Shown here in pieces: positions 12,239 to 22,060 of a stretch of 64,000 nt of DNA (position 1 is its first letter; each line of letters starts with the position of its first letter). The DNA comes from Austropuccinia psidii. Its lineage: Eukaryota > Basidiomycota > Pucciniomycetes > Pucciniales > Sphaerophragmiaceae. The stretch spans positions 65,552,937 to 65,616,936 of the forward strand of contig JALGQZ010000001.1 of assembly GCA_023105745.1 (NCBI GenBank), in the 5' to 3' direction. The notes under the pieces are model-generated. The model had not been told where the DNA came from, made no database searches, and saw nothing but the letters and a program-made list of their open reading frames with translations. The translations under genes and the position numbers were made by a program.

Positions 12239-12600
12239 AAATACGTTATTTGTATTCAATGAAATATTTTTTCAATTTCTATTAAATTCTTTGTTCACAT
12301 GAAAATATTTTATTTACTTAATGGTCCAAATAACCTATTTTGTGATAATAATTTTTTTAAGTGCCCCACCAAATGTGTTTTCAGTCAGTATTCCTTTGTG
12401 TGAACCTCTTTTTCAGAAAATGCGCAAATAGTCACCATAACTGCCTCCTATATTCTCTTCTTCCATGGTTTACAACCATATCAGATCTTAACTGTAAAAA
12501 TGCAGGGGTTCCCCACATTTGAGCAATCCACAAGAGATTAATGAGTCATTGCCTTTCCTATGGTCACACAATATTAATATTAGTCATGTAAGGAATTTGT
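12239..12600. other. AT-rich spacer
   Basis: AT-rich sequence between the pseudogene end and the minisatellite. No gene or signal recognised. Confidence 0.5.
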
Positions 12601-13012
12601 AGGATTGTCAGGAGGCTTCCGCTGTGCAAGGACTTGTCAGGAACCTGTACAAGTGTAAGGATGAGTGTGTGAAGCATTGGGAGCCTGTAAAAGCGTAAGG
12701 ATTTGCATGTGAAGGGTTGGAAGCCTGCACCGGTGTAAGGAAGTGTTGGAATTGTGGGGAGGCTGCCCCGGCGTAAGGAGTTGTTTCAATCTTCAGGAAC
12801 CTGTACAAGTGTAAGGATTTGCATTTGAAATGTTGGGAGCCTTGAAAAGCATAAGGAATTGTTAGAATTGGCAGGAGGCTTCCCTGGCGTAAGAATTTAC
12901 AGTGCAAGGCTTTAAGTGTGAAGCATCAGGATCCTGGACAGGTGTAAGGATTTGCTTGTGAAGCCTCAGGATCCTGCACAAGCGCAAAGAAGAGCAAGGA
13001 ACCAGCACAAGC
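12601..13012 (+). repeat. Minisatellite, about 10-11 units of 38-40 bp
   Basis: A recurring block of the form GGAGCCTG..C(A/C)(A/G)G(T/C)GTAAGGATTTG recurs with its GTAAGG near 12655, 12695, 12735, 12773, 12811, 12851 (ATAAGG), 12889 (GTAAGA), 12943 and 12983 (GCAAAG). Steps are thus 38 or 40 bp with one larger gap. Units are diverged by point changes. The array is noticeably richer in CpG than the retrotransposons to its right. Minus-strand open frames over it are only translations of the repeat. Confidence 0.8.
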
Positions 13013-13034
13013 GTATGGTGGCATGCCACCATAC
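13013..13034. repeat. Perfect 22-bp palindrome ending the minisatellite
   Basis: Both arms read GTATGGTGGCA inward, giving an 11-bp perfect inverted repeat with no spacer. It sits directly at the distal end of the 38-40 bp array and is followed by ATGAG, as at 8889. It could extrude as a hairpin or mark an element terminus. Confidence 0.7.
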
Positions 13035-13152
13035 ATGAGCCATTGTATAACCCCAATTCCAACCCATCAAAACCAGGTGTATATTGTCCTGCGCATTATC
13101 ACACCTTTATTCTCCAAATCACCCTCTAACTCACAGATGAATACAAATTCCC
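13035..13152. other. Short spacer
   Basis: Unassigned sequence between the palindrome and the 3' end of the oxygenase pseudogene. No feature seen. Confidence 0.4.
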
Positions 13153-14540
13153 TCATTCTTCTAATTGAGATGAGATTTTATTACCATCCCTGATGTGATA
13201 GCCTGCTCCCTTGCCAATCTCATAATAGCCGTGGCTTTTCCGCCACATTGTTTTTGCTAACCTCCTTGAGCATTGTGCAGACATACCCACTAGTGTTGTG
13301 CTTTTGTTGTCATGTGCTGGATCAGTATAATGAAAAAATGTACTACTGGCCCATACTACCTGAATGAGCCCATGACATTCAGATAGATCAATCCAAAAAT
13401 GCTCATTTTGGAAAATCAATTTTCCCCCTGTACACCGCTTTGAATTTGGCTGCTCCACTTATCAGCTTGAAACCACCATCCCAAAGCATACAACAATGCA
13501 TCCTTATGAAGATGAGGTGAGTTTTTGAATGTGTTAATGGTGAATGTTAGTGAAGAAGCAAACCTGAATGCCTCCTGATTTGCAGAAATATTGGCTTCAT
13601 AGTTGTCTTGATCAAAGGAAATAACCCCAATGACTTGTAGCAAGTTTGAATCTTTTGAAATAATTTATCCCCAAAATATTGTAAGGATTGAAATACAATG
13701 CAGCTTACTGAGCTGAGATTTGCACCTTGGTTCCACCATTCATCTTTTGCATTTTAAATTTTCCTGCGACTTCGATAAAGACCAAACTGTTCATTCTTTG
13801 TGCTGAATTTGCACCACCCAATGGAAGAAATAAATCCCTCAAGTAAAGCCTTATTTGTTGCAATCAGGTTGGTGAATTTTCTTTTGAAAAATAAGAATTG
13901 TGGTAATTCATCCCATTGATTGACCTTGACTTCACTCATTGTTGTGAATGGTCTGAATTTAACAAGGGCCATGATTAATCTGGTTGAAGGGAAAATTTAC
14001 ATGCAGAAAAAGTGAAGGCGTTTGATCTGATTGAAATCCACAACCCTCCAAATTTTACCTGGGGTCATATTTGCTGATACTGGCATCGATATTTGTGCTG
14101 TTGGTTGAGTGGAGGAAAAAAACCTATTATTTTGGGTGGTTTTAGCCTCATTTGTCTTTTGGAAATGTCCCACTATTCCCAAGTGGTTGAGGGATCACTT
14201 TGTGTCAAAGAAGACAATATATCAGATACTTCTTCCTCCCATTTGAAGCTAAGGCCTTTTGAATCCAATATGGTTCTCAATGCCCAATGAGCTTTATTTG
14301 CCACACATATTTGACTTCCCTGTTGGAGCCCACATGAAATTGGCTTGATTTAAACCAACTAAAGCCAATGTTCTTCCACGGGGCCCAATGAGGGTGCCAC
14401 ATGAATGCCAACCCATATATATATCTGTATATATATTCTGAGAATAAGTGAGCCACTCACACTTTCCTTCCTCACCCTGACGCTTTCCAGCAAGTTCCCT
14501 TTTACAATCATTTCCTTTTTTCATGAATTGCATGCTTGCA
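13153..14540 (-). pseudogene. TET/JBP-like 2OG-Fe(II) dioxygenase pseudogene
   Basis: Leftward from 14540, broken frames give an N-terminal part (GPRGRTLALVGLNQANF), then GKIWRVVDFNQIKRL (14000-14060), KVNQWDELPQFLFFKRKF and STKNEQFGLYRSRRKI (13754-13972). The catalytic double-stranded beta-helix follows: FASSLTFTINTFKNSPHL (about 13510-13570), YALGWW, GGKLIFQNEHFWIDLSECHG (about 13370-13440), HYTDP with the distal His (13330-13332), and a C-terminal SRR. The layout matches the TET/JBP-related oxygenases expanded in basidiomycetes, which oxidise 5-methylpyrimidines in DNA and often travel with KDZ transposons. No KDZ transposase is visible nearby. The metal-binding H-x-D reads H-L-H here (13506-13514), so even the conserved core is probably inactive. 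Stops and frameshifts confirm a pseudogene. Confidence 0.65.
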
Positions 14541-15103
14541 CAGGAAAATGAAATAAAACTAAATGATTAGTAACTGTTGTGTGAATTATTAATTTCAACT
14601 AAATCTGATTTTTTTCAATGAATGTTTTTGAATTACCTCTAAAAATGAAAGATTACATCTAACTTTCTCAAATTGGCAATCTCAAGTACCTGAACCTAAA
14701 ATAATGCAGTGGATACTGCATTATTGAACTTGATATATTCATATTCCCATTAAATGAGTTTCAAATCCAACCATGTGCAATATTGCAAGCATGGGTGAAT
14801 GCAATATGCACTCCGCTGCGGATCCCTAATAATCCTATTCCTCTTGAAAGAACCAGTGCCATTTGGCTTATTATGAGCTTGCGGGAAGTTATGAAACCCA
14901 CTTCATGCAATTCCCCTGCGTGGGCTAATTGTGGGAAAAACTGCCTGACTCAGTTTGCATCTTATCAGAGGATTTTCAATGGTGTACGGAGGCATGCCTC
15001 TGTACAAAGGTAGTTATTATTGGAATTCATACTGAAGCATCCAGGAAGTGGTAGGATAGGTAGTCACAATTATTAAATTCATAAATCACTTTCCAAAATT
15101 AAA
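14541..15103. other. Spacer carrying a third palindrome copy
   Basis: No gene recognised. It contains the imperfect 22-bp palindrome at 14984-15005 (GTACGGAGGCATGCCTCTGTAC), related to those at 8867 and 13013. Confidence 0.45.
14984..15005. repeat. Imperfect 22-bp palindrome
   Basis: Arms GTACGGAGGCA and TGCCTCTGTAC pair with one mismatch. It shares its design (GTAYGG, GGCATGCC centre) with the 13 kb palindrome. There is no neighbouring array here. Confidence 0.55.
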
Positions 15104-17336
15104 TTACAATCTATCTAATACAAAGCTAATCTGAAGCCAGTCAATCCTGGTTGTAAGTTTAGATGACCTGGGTACAGTCAATGTGACCTCATAACTTGAA
15201 CCAAGACTGTGCTTCTCCACCCAGGAATCTCCAAAGCCTAATATCAAGCATTGTTCAAATTCAAATCTAAGAGGTACAGTTGGGTTAAAAGACTCTGATG
15301 AGAAGAAACTCTTATTCAGTAAATTACATATATAATTATTAGTACGTTGCCACACTGGCTCTACTAGATTTCTACCCTCTGAAAGTCTTTTGGAAATGTC
15401 AATGAGTCACAAAGCCTCTTTCACTGAGCTTGTTCTCCAGTGATCTGAGCATAACATAAAACCACAAACCCGCTCCACACAGAATGCCGCTAATATACCA
15501 AATCAAATTTGATTTATTCCAGGATTCTTGTGACACGCCAAACAATCTTTGATGGTCTCATGTTTTTTGAGCTTGTGAGTTTGCTTTTAATGCCATAGAC
15601 TTTGACCTTTTTATGTGCATGCACCATGTTGTATGAAATCATTGAGTGGATAACTGTATCCATTAGATCCTCCAGGTTATTGTCCAGCCTTGTCAATATC
15701 TCATTGTCAGCCCCGCCACCTTCAATGCTAAGCTGTGTTGCACATTTCTTCAATTTATTCAAGCAGGAGGAAAGTTATTCAACTGCACCAGATTTGAGTT
15801 CAAGAGGATCAGTCAAATTTGATATTGGTGCCACATATGGTTTCAGTGCAACCACATTGTATGAGACTAAATTAATGGATTCTAAAATAAAATTTTTCCA
15901 AAAATGCTTAATTGGATTGGAGGGGTAAAGAAGGCTCTGAACCACTTGAAGAAGGAGTGTTCAGAATTTCGGTGAATATCTTGAGGTTTTGCTGATTCCT
16001 TCATCAAGTTGGGATTCCAAACGTTATTATTGAAAAACACTTCTGTTTCTGTTGCCTTAAAAAATCTAACCCTATATATATTGCAAATTATCTCAAATGA
16101 GTAATCAGCCAAATCATAATTTATCATTCAAAAAGATAAAAATCACCTGCAGTCTCAAGATCCTCAAGCCACACCAACATTTTAAGCTCTTGGCCACTGG
16201 TCACCTTATTGCCAATGGGCAGGAATATATCAGGATAATTTGTTGGTAAATATTCCCATCCATTTTTGTAAATACTATTGATATTATCCAGCCCCCCTTT
16301 CCATGAGTTTTGAGTAATATTGGCATGATAATTCAAAATGTCTCCAAGCTCTTCAATGCAGATTGAAAATATTCCTTGAAAATTAGCGGAGGATGAGACT
16401 TTGGGCTCAGGGGCAGGCATTATATCAGTCATATCTTGACCCATTGTATCATGTTTAATTGTCTCCCTTTCTTCAAAAGCTTGAATATTTTGAGGAGAGG
16501 CAGGAGCGTTTTCATCATGGATTGTTTCATTGAGTATGGGGGGGCTTTCAGTATGCCGAGTTTCATAATCAATATGGTCCACTTCAACATTGATCATGTC
16601 ATCACCTTGATCCCGGGAATCTTTTGTGGTTTCAAAGGTATGGCATTTTTTTTTTGGTTTTTTTGGTGGAATTTATATTTGGTCTTTTTCCTAAACCTTT
16701 TCCTGGAGCTCCAGTTACCACTCAAGATCCTTCAGGTAGAGATCCTCCCACCTCCACACCTGCCCATATATTGTGAGAAGCCACTTTTAATGTTTTTGTA
16801 TTGAATTAGTAATGGACTTACAGTTAAAATCTATCTTGAGGAGGCTCATTGCTTCAGCAATCTTTTAACATACATAATCAGGAATTTTACTATCATTTTT
16901 AATTTTTTCAATCCCTGGGATTTTTTGAGCAATGTTTGAGACAAATTGTTCCTTGGATATAATTTCAGCCTCCCCACTGAAAATTATTTCATCTTTCCCA
17001 GCATCATCTGTTAGTGCACAAGGTTCAACAGTCTTTTCCTTCTCATAGATTTTGAAATTTGGTTTCTGAGAGCTTGGAGGCTGAGCTGAAATAAAGGCTA
17101 TGAAAAACCTATCAGGTTTGGAGAGATTACAAATATTCAAGATAAATATATGCTCACATTATGGAAGAGCTGGGGGATCTGGATTCATTTCATTTTCCAG
17201 GCTCTCTACTTCAATGCCTAATTCATGGCTACTAACCATATCAGAGATTTCCCTTCCACTCCCTGAGGCTGAAGTTTGTAGTTCATTGAATTTAGTTGAA
17301 TTTCCCAGGGTTTGGGGCAGTGGTGGAGGCATAGCA
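15104..17336 (-). pseudogene. Unrecognised multi-exon gene remnant
   Basis: Leftward from 17336 there is a coding-like series on one strand. It begins with MPPPLPQTLGNSTKFNELQT, then a GTGAGC..TTTCAG interval (about 17083-17154) that looks like an intron, then SAQPPSSQKPNFKIYEKEKT and EQFVSNIAQKIPGIEKIKND. A second exon (16124-16597) contains HIDYETRHTESPPILNETIH and SWKGGLDNINSIYKNGWEYL. A probable intron (GTGATT..TATAG, about 16072-16147) is followed by FKATETEVFFNNNVWNPNLM, and then, after frame changes, NKLKKCATQLSIEGGGADNE (15514-15762). I recognise no domain. Acidic residues are common in the first half. Consistent strand and plausible splice borders argue for a real former gene; stops argue that it is decayed. 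The lower boundary (15104-15355) is uncertain. Confidence 0.4.
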
Positions 17337-18089
17337 GAGGTAGTTTATTGAGTAAAGAGAGGGTGAAAAGTTGATGGATAACTTGATTGAAATTAATTGA
17401 ATAAAAAGATCAAAATTGACAAAAAAAGGGAGGAGTTCTTAAAGTGGTGGAAGTATAATAAGCTTAATAAATTAATTATTGATTCCTTTTTAGGTAATCT
17501 CAATATTGGAAAATTTTGGAAAGTTTGAAAGAAGTTAAATATCAATTTAAATCAGTGCAATATTTGGTGAATTTTCCAGAAAAAAGACATTTCAGAACCT
17601 CAAGCTGACAAAAAGAAACCAGCCCATTAACAGCCTTGGAACCTTCCATCAATATCTATTGAACTTGTAATGGATTTGAAAAATATGATTTTTCAGGAAA
17701 TTCAAGGAGGTGATGTGTTGCAAATTATTTCATATCATTCAAATGAAATCACTTCCCTGTGAGAAATTGAAAAAGGTTGACTAGTGAGAAACCTACTCAA
17801 GTCAACTATTGAAATATTCAATGCTCATGAGGTAAGGACCAAGCAAAGTGTTCCCCTCGAATAATATGAAATAAAATGGTTTTGTTTCAAAAAAAGAAGA
17901 TACAAATTGGGTTTCAAATAGTCCAATTATTAGGTTTTAATTTGTGAGCCTCATCGTTTAAGCCCTAACCACAACACTGTGAATATCAGGGCCAATTTGG
18001 CCCAGGACCTGTTGGGAGAGAAGACAACTCAGCATATTTCTGTGATTGCGTTCATCATTTACGCCAACAAGCCACCATACCCTATGAAT
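17337..18089. other. Unassigned AT-rich stretch
   Basis: Upstream flank of the remnant that starts at 17336. It holds A-rich runs but no frame or repeat I can name. Confidence 0.4.
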
Positions 18090-18720
18090 CTAATACGTGA
18101 GCATAAGGATAGTAAGCAGCGGGTGGGAGGAGGCGTAAGGGGGTTTGAGGGCGCTACGGGAGTGTAAGGATTGTAAGCAGCAGAGAAGAAAAGGAGTGGT
18201 GAGGGTGGAGATGGGGGGGCAGCATTGGAGTCACATCTTGAGGGGGCTGCAGGAGCCTAAGGATGGTAAGCGGCAGGTAGGAGAAAGCTTAAGGAGGGGT
18301 GAGGGCAGTGTCAGAGGCATATCTTAAGGGCGCAGCGGTAGCATTACATTGCTATGTGGCATGGGTTCTGAGGCATAAAGATGGGTGAGGGCGGTGATGA
18401 GGTGGCGGCTTTGGAGGCTTATCTTGAGGGCTCTGCAGGGGACAAAGGATTGTAAGTGGTGAAGAGGATAAGGGGTGGTGAGGGCCGCATTGGAGGAATG
18501 TTGGGAGGGCATGACATGAGCGTGAGAACGGTAAGCAGCGGAGATGATCAGGGCGGTGGGAGGAGTTGTCAGGAGGGGTGAGGGCGCAGCGGGATCATGA
18601 TCATGTTAACCAGAAGGGGTGCAGAAGCATGAAGGTGGGTCAGGGAAGATATGGGGGTGCCATGGCAGAGGCATATCTTGATTTTGGTGCAGGAGCATAT
18701 GCATGTTAAGGGTTGGAGAG
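18090..18720 (+). repeat. Degenerate G-rich tandem array, units of roughly 60-130 bp
   Basis: A composite motif recurs in order: GGGTGAGGGC, then (G/A)TATCTTGAGGG, GC(T/A)GCAGGAGC, TAAGGAT, GTAAGC(A/G)GC and AGGAG. Copies begin near 18200, 18297, 18384, 18477, 18566 and 18626 and have drifted in length. The array is CpG-richer than the flanking retrotransposons. Short open frames across it are translations of the repeat. Confidence 0.6.
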
Positions 18721-19082
18721 GATTAAAGGGGATGTGAAAGCCAATTAATGCATGAGAGTAGGAATGTTAGAGGGGTGAGATCATCAGGAGGCGGAGCAGA
18801 ACTAATATCATGCACAAATATGAGCATGCCAAACTTCTGGCTTGCACCATGAGGTGAAATTAGCTGAACCTTGCAAATGGTGTTGATATGGGTTTGGGCT
18901 TTGAGTGACATACTCATGTGAAAAATGTGACAATCAACATTGTCTTGATGTATATGTGATGTGACCCACTAAGCCCAGTGACTATAGTGTGACACTAACA
19001 TGACTAAAGCAAGAATTTATACTAACAGCAGGGGGATGTGAAGTCAATCACCGGAAATTGACGCAACAGTGGCCCTGGTGTA
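18721..19082. other. Flank left of the retrotransposon array
   Basis: No gene. The junction with Gypsy family A sequence lies near 19075-19083, where similarity to the second copy (27300 onward) begins abruptly inside the integrase core. Confidence 0.5.
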
Positions 19083-19440
19083 TACCTATCAACTATGACT
19101 AGGCAGCCATTGAAATTCTCTTTTCCTCCTGGGACAAGTCCTGTGACCCAGTCCCTATTGATGGTTTCCCATGGGTGTCTGGGCTCTTTTATGTGTGGAA
19201 GTTGGCCACATTTCTTCCCATTCTTTCCATTTGCCTTTTGGCATCTTTCACAAATGTTGATGTATTCACTCAACTATTGTTCCTCTTTGGGCTACCAAGC
19301 TGTTCTTGCTACCCTTCCTTTGGTCCTGTCTTCACTCATGTGTCCCATATAGGGGCAGTCATGACATTCCTGCAGGATCAGGGATATATGGTCCCTGTCT
19401 ATCACTGTGAGTGAACTGGTGTGCTTTTCTATATGATAGA
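19083..19440 (-). pseudogene. pol: Family A1 integrase, N-terminal fragment
   Basis: The frame gives the zinc-binding end CERCQKANGKNGKK (C-x2-C pair) followed by the start of the catalytic core, [20 protein letters not shown], including the first core Asp. It stops matching the family after VDRY at about 19083, so the remaining DDE residues are gone. Integrase inserts the cDNA into chromosomes; this fragment cannot. Confidence 0.8.
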
Positions 19441-20300
19441 GAAGGCTATCTATAAGGAAAACCTGTACTTATAGTCTCTCAACCAGGGTTCCTCTAATTG
19501 GGATTCCATCTCTGGGCTCCTGTACTTTAGTTGGAGGAGTTGAAAAAATATGCTACACTGTTTGTGTTTGGAATATGTCTTCATTACTGCACTGAAGAAT
19601 TCATTATGCAACTCTGAGGAACTTATTCCTAATATGGGAGATTCTGCCCCTTCTGGTTCAATGTCTCCCCTGTCTGGGGTACCATTTTCTGGTGCCCATT
19701 CAGAGGAGCTGAAGTTTCTCCTTCTATCTATTTCCATGAAAATGATAGCAATCTTGGCTGATACTTCAGGGTCTTAGTCTGGGTTTCTTTTGACATTGTC
19801 TAGTGGCCATCTCCTGAGGCCATCTGCGCTGGTGTGGCTTTTGCCCTCCTTGTATATAATGGTCATATTGCCTCCATACTCTTTGGTGGATATTTGCCAC
19901 CCCAGAATGTGTCTATTGGTAGTCTTCATGTTCAGTAAAGACTTCAAGGGTGTGCAGGGTGTGTAGACTTCAAAGACTGCACCCTCCAAATAATAGTGGA
20001 GTTTCTCTAAGGCCCAGACTGAGCATAGGCATTCAGTCTAGGTGGCCCCATATCTGGCTTCTGAATCCTTCAGTTTCCTAGAGATGTAGCATATTACTCC
20101 CTCTCTTGGCTCACCATCTACAATTTGTCTCTGGCAAAGGGCTACGCCTAAGCCTTGGCTACAGGCTGCATCTATATATAGCTTGAATGGTAGTTCAAAG
20201 TCAGGCAAGATAAGCACAGGTGAATTAGTGAGTTCATGTTTTATCCTCTCATATGCATCCCTTCTTTCCTTGGTAATTTAAAAACCTAAACCATATGAAC
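19441..20300 (-). pseudogene. pol: Family A1 RNase H and RNase H-integrase linker
   Basis: The right part reads VFEVYTPCTPLKSLLNMKTT and SADGLRRWPL, the end of a Gypsy RNase H. It is followed leftward by the linker with ISSSELHNEFFSAVMKTYSK and EEPWLRDYKYRFSL. RNase H removes the RNA template during reverse transcription. Stops are present; the A2 copy at 27500-28500 is collinear. Confidence 0.75.
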
Positions 20301-21130
20301 ATAGCTTGTATAAACTAGTTATGTGAGAAATATTTCTGATGTGGTTTCTGTATTAGCTAGCAAACCCAAGGAAAGATTGCATCTCTTTGATGTTCTTTTG
20401 TACTGGTTTTAGAAGTACTGCTGCTCCTTCATTCTGGTCTATGGCTAGACTAAAACCTGATACTTTATGTCCCAGTGCCAGTAATTCTTGTTGGACAAAA
20501 TTTCACTTCTTAAGTGAAATTTTCAGATTGATGGGTGTGCATATACTTAGGACTCTGTCTATATACTGCAAATGGTCTTACCATGTCTCTGAGTATATAA
20601 TGATGTCATCAATATATACTACAATCCCACCTTCCAATATTTGTTCTTGAAATATTGTGTCCATCATCCATTGTAAGTGGCCTGGTACATTTTTGATTCC
20701 AACTTTCATCTTGGTGTAGTCATATATTCCCATATGGCATATGATTCTGAGTATTTTGATGGAGTTTGGTTTAAGTCCATTCTGGTGAAAACCTTTCATG
20801 CAATCCATCTTGGTTATGTATTTGGATTTCTCCAGTTTGTCTAGGGCATGAGGTATGCTAGGTATAGGGTACCTGTCAGATTTTTTGTAGTTGTTCAGGG
20901 CTCTGAAATCTCCACACAGCCTAGACTTTCCATCATTCCAGGTGATAGGTACAGGAGTGGTAATTTCCATGATTGCATTGTGTGCTATCTTCCTGGTGAC
21001 ATCCATGTCTAGGGGTTCATTAACATGTTTTTCAATTTCCTTCCTAGTTTCCAGACTTGCTGGGTAAGGGAATCTTCTCAGACTTGGTGGATAGGGTCTT
21101 TCCACATCAATATATAATTCTATATCATGT
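20301..21130 (-). pseudogene. pol: Family A1 reverse transcriptase
   Basis: The region gives PYPPSLRRFPYPASLETRKE, TTPVPITWNDGKSRLCGDFR, RYPIPSIPHALDKL, KMDCMKGFHQ and the catalytic YIDD in VVYIDDIIIYSETW (about 20580-20620). The motif order is that of Ty3/Gypsy RT. Unlike A2, the YxDD box is intact (Y-I-D-D). Downstream palm/thumb sequence to 20301 is interrupted by stops. Confidence 0.85.
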
Positions 21131-21750
21131 CCTCTGATTTTTCCTAATGTTTCTTCACCAATGGCAAATGCTGGTATATTTTTCCTTAGAATATTCAGTA
21201 AACTGAGCTTTTGTTTGGTGGTAAAAGTAGGCTTAAATGGCCCTCCCTGAATTCATTCAGTGATTCTTCTAGAGGGTCATGGGTAGATATTTGGTATATT
21301 TAAAGTGAAAATTTCTTTTCCTTGTTTATACCAATAGTTATATGCCTGTTTTTACTAGTGTAAATATAAATGCCATACATCCTCTGGTAATCTGTTCCCA
21401 GGAAAATCCCTTGGATGTGGGCTTCTTCAAGCACAACAAACTCTGGTTTGAGTCTGATATTACCTTCTATAAGGGGTATGATTATCTATTTGATAATTTT
21501 CCCAATGGATGTTCACTTCCCTGATGCACTTTTGAAGTTCCTTGCATTGGTTGGAAAGAGCTGTTTTTCCCAATTAGCAAAGTGGTTATCCTGATAATTC
21601 CTGGATATTCCTGAGCAGTGTTCTCCACTGTGAATGATCAACGGGTGTTGAGCATTCTCAATACAAACATTCATCTTTGTGACTGTCTCATGTATGTATT
21701 CCATTCCTTTGGTTGGTGTAACTAGGAATGTCTGTGCATCTTGTGTGTGT
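21131..21750 (-). pseudogene. pol: Family A1 aspartic protease region
   Basis: The frame 21513-21704 contains PLIIHSGEHCSGI, aligning with the family's active-site loop where D-S-G would be expected. The catalytic Asp is replaced by His. Residues after it (NYQDNHFANWEKQL) match A2. The protease would cleave Gag-Pol; this copy is inactive. Confidence 0.7.
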
Positions 21751-21850
21751 GTTTACAAAAGTTCTTATTTGAAGTGTCTTGTGGCATGCATTATTCCAGC
21801 TGTATGTACTTAATTTCTAGCGGTGTTTACTCTTGGTATTCCACTAGAAG

Positions 21851-22060
21851 TTATTCTCTTGATTCTTGGTCATAATGAGATTGTTCTCTGATGGCATCAC
21901 CCATAGAGTCTGATTTGGAATCCCCTGTGGGGGATTCTCCCTCTGTCACTTTCTCAATGGCATAGGCTTTCTTCTTTGCCTTTGGACAGTTGTTGGCATA
22001 ATGGTCTGTTGAACCACAATTGTGAAATGAATTTTTCTTCTTAGCCACTTATGTCACCCC
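21851..22060 (-). pseudogene. gag: Family A1 Gag zinc knuckle
   Basis: FHNCGSTDHYANNCP matches the nucleocapsid knuckle C-x2-C-x4-H-x4-C, but the first Cys is Phe. The acidic stretch after it leads into the protease. The knuckle normally binds the element RNA. Confidence 0.75.

Noticed and set aside
12601..13012. Possible CRISPR-like array
   Set aside because: Units are contiguous and diverged without unique spacers, and the sequence is eukaryotic.
12608..13062. Two minus-strand open frames with repeated Leu-His-Leu-Tyr-Arg-Phe-like words
   Set aside because: They are translations of the 38-40 bp minisatellite and have no independent coding evidence.
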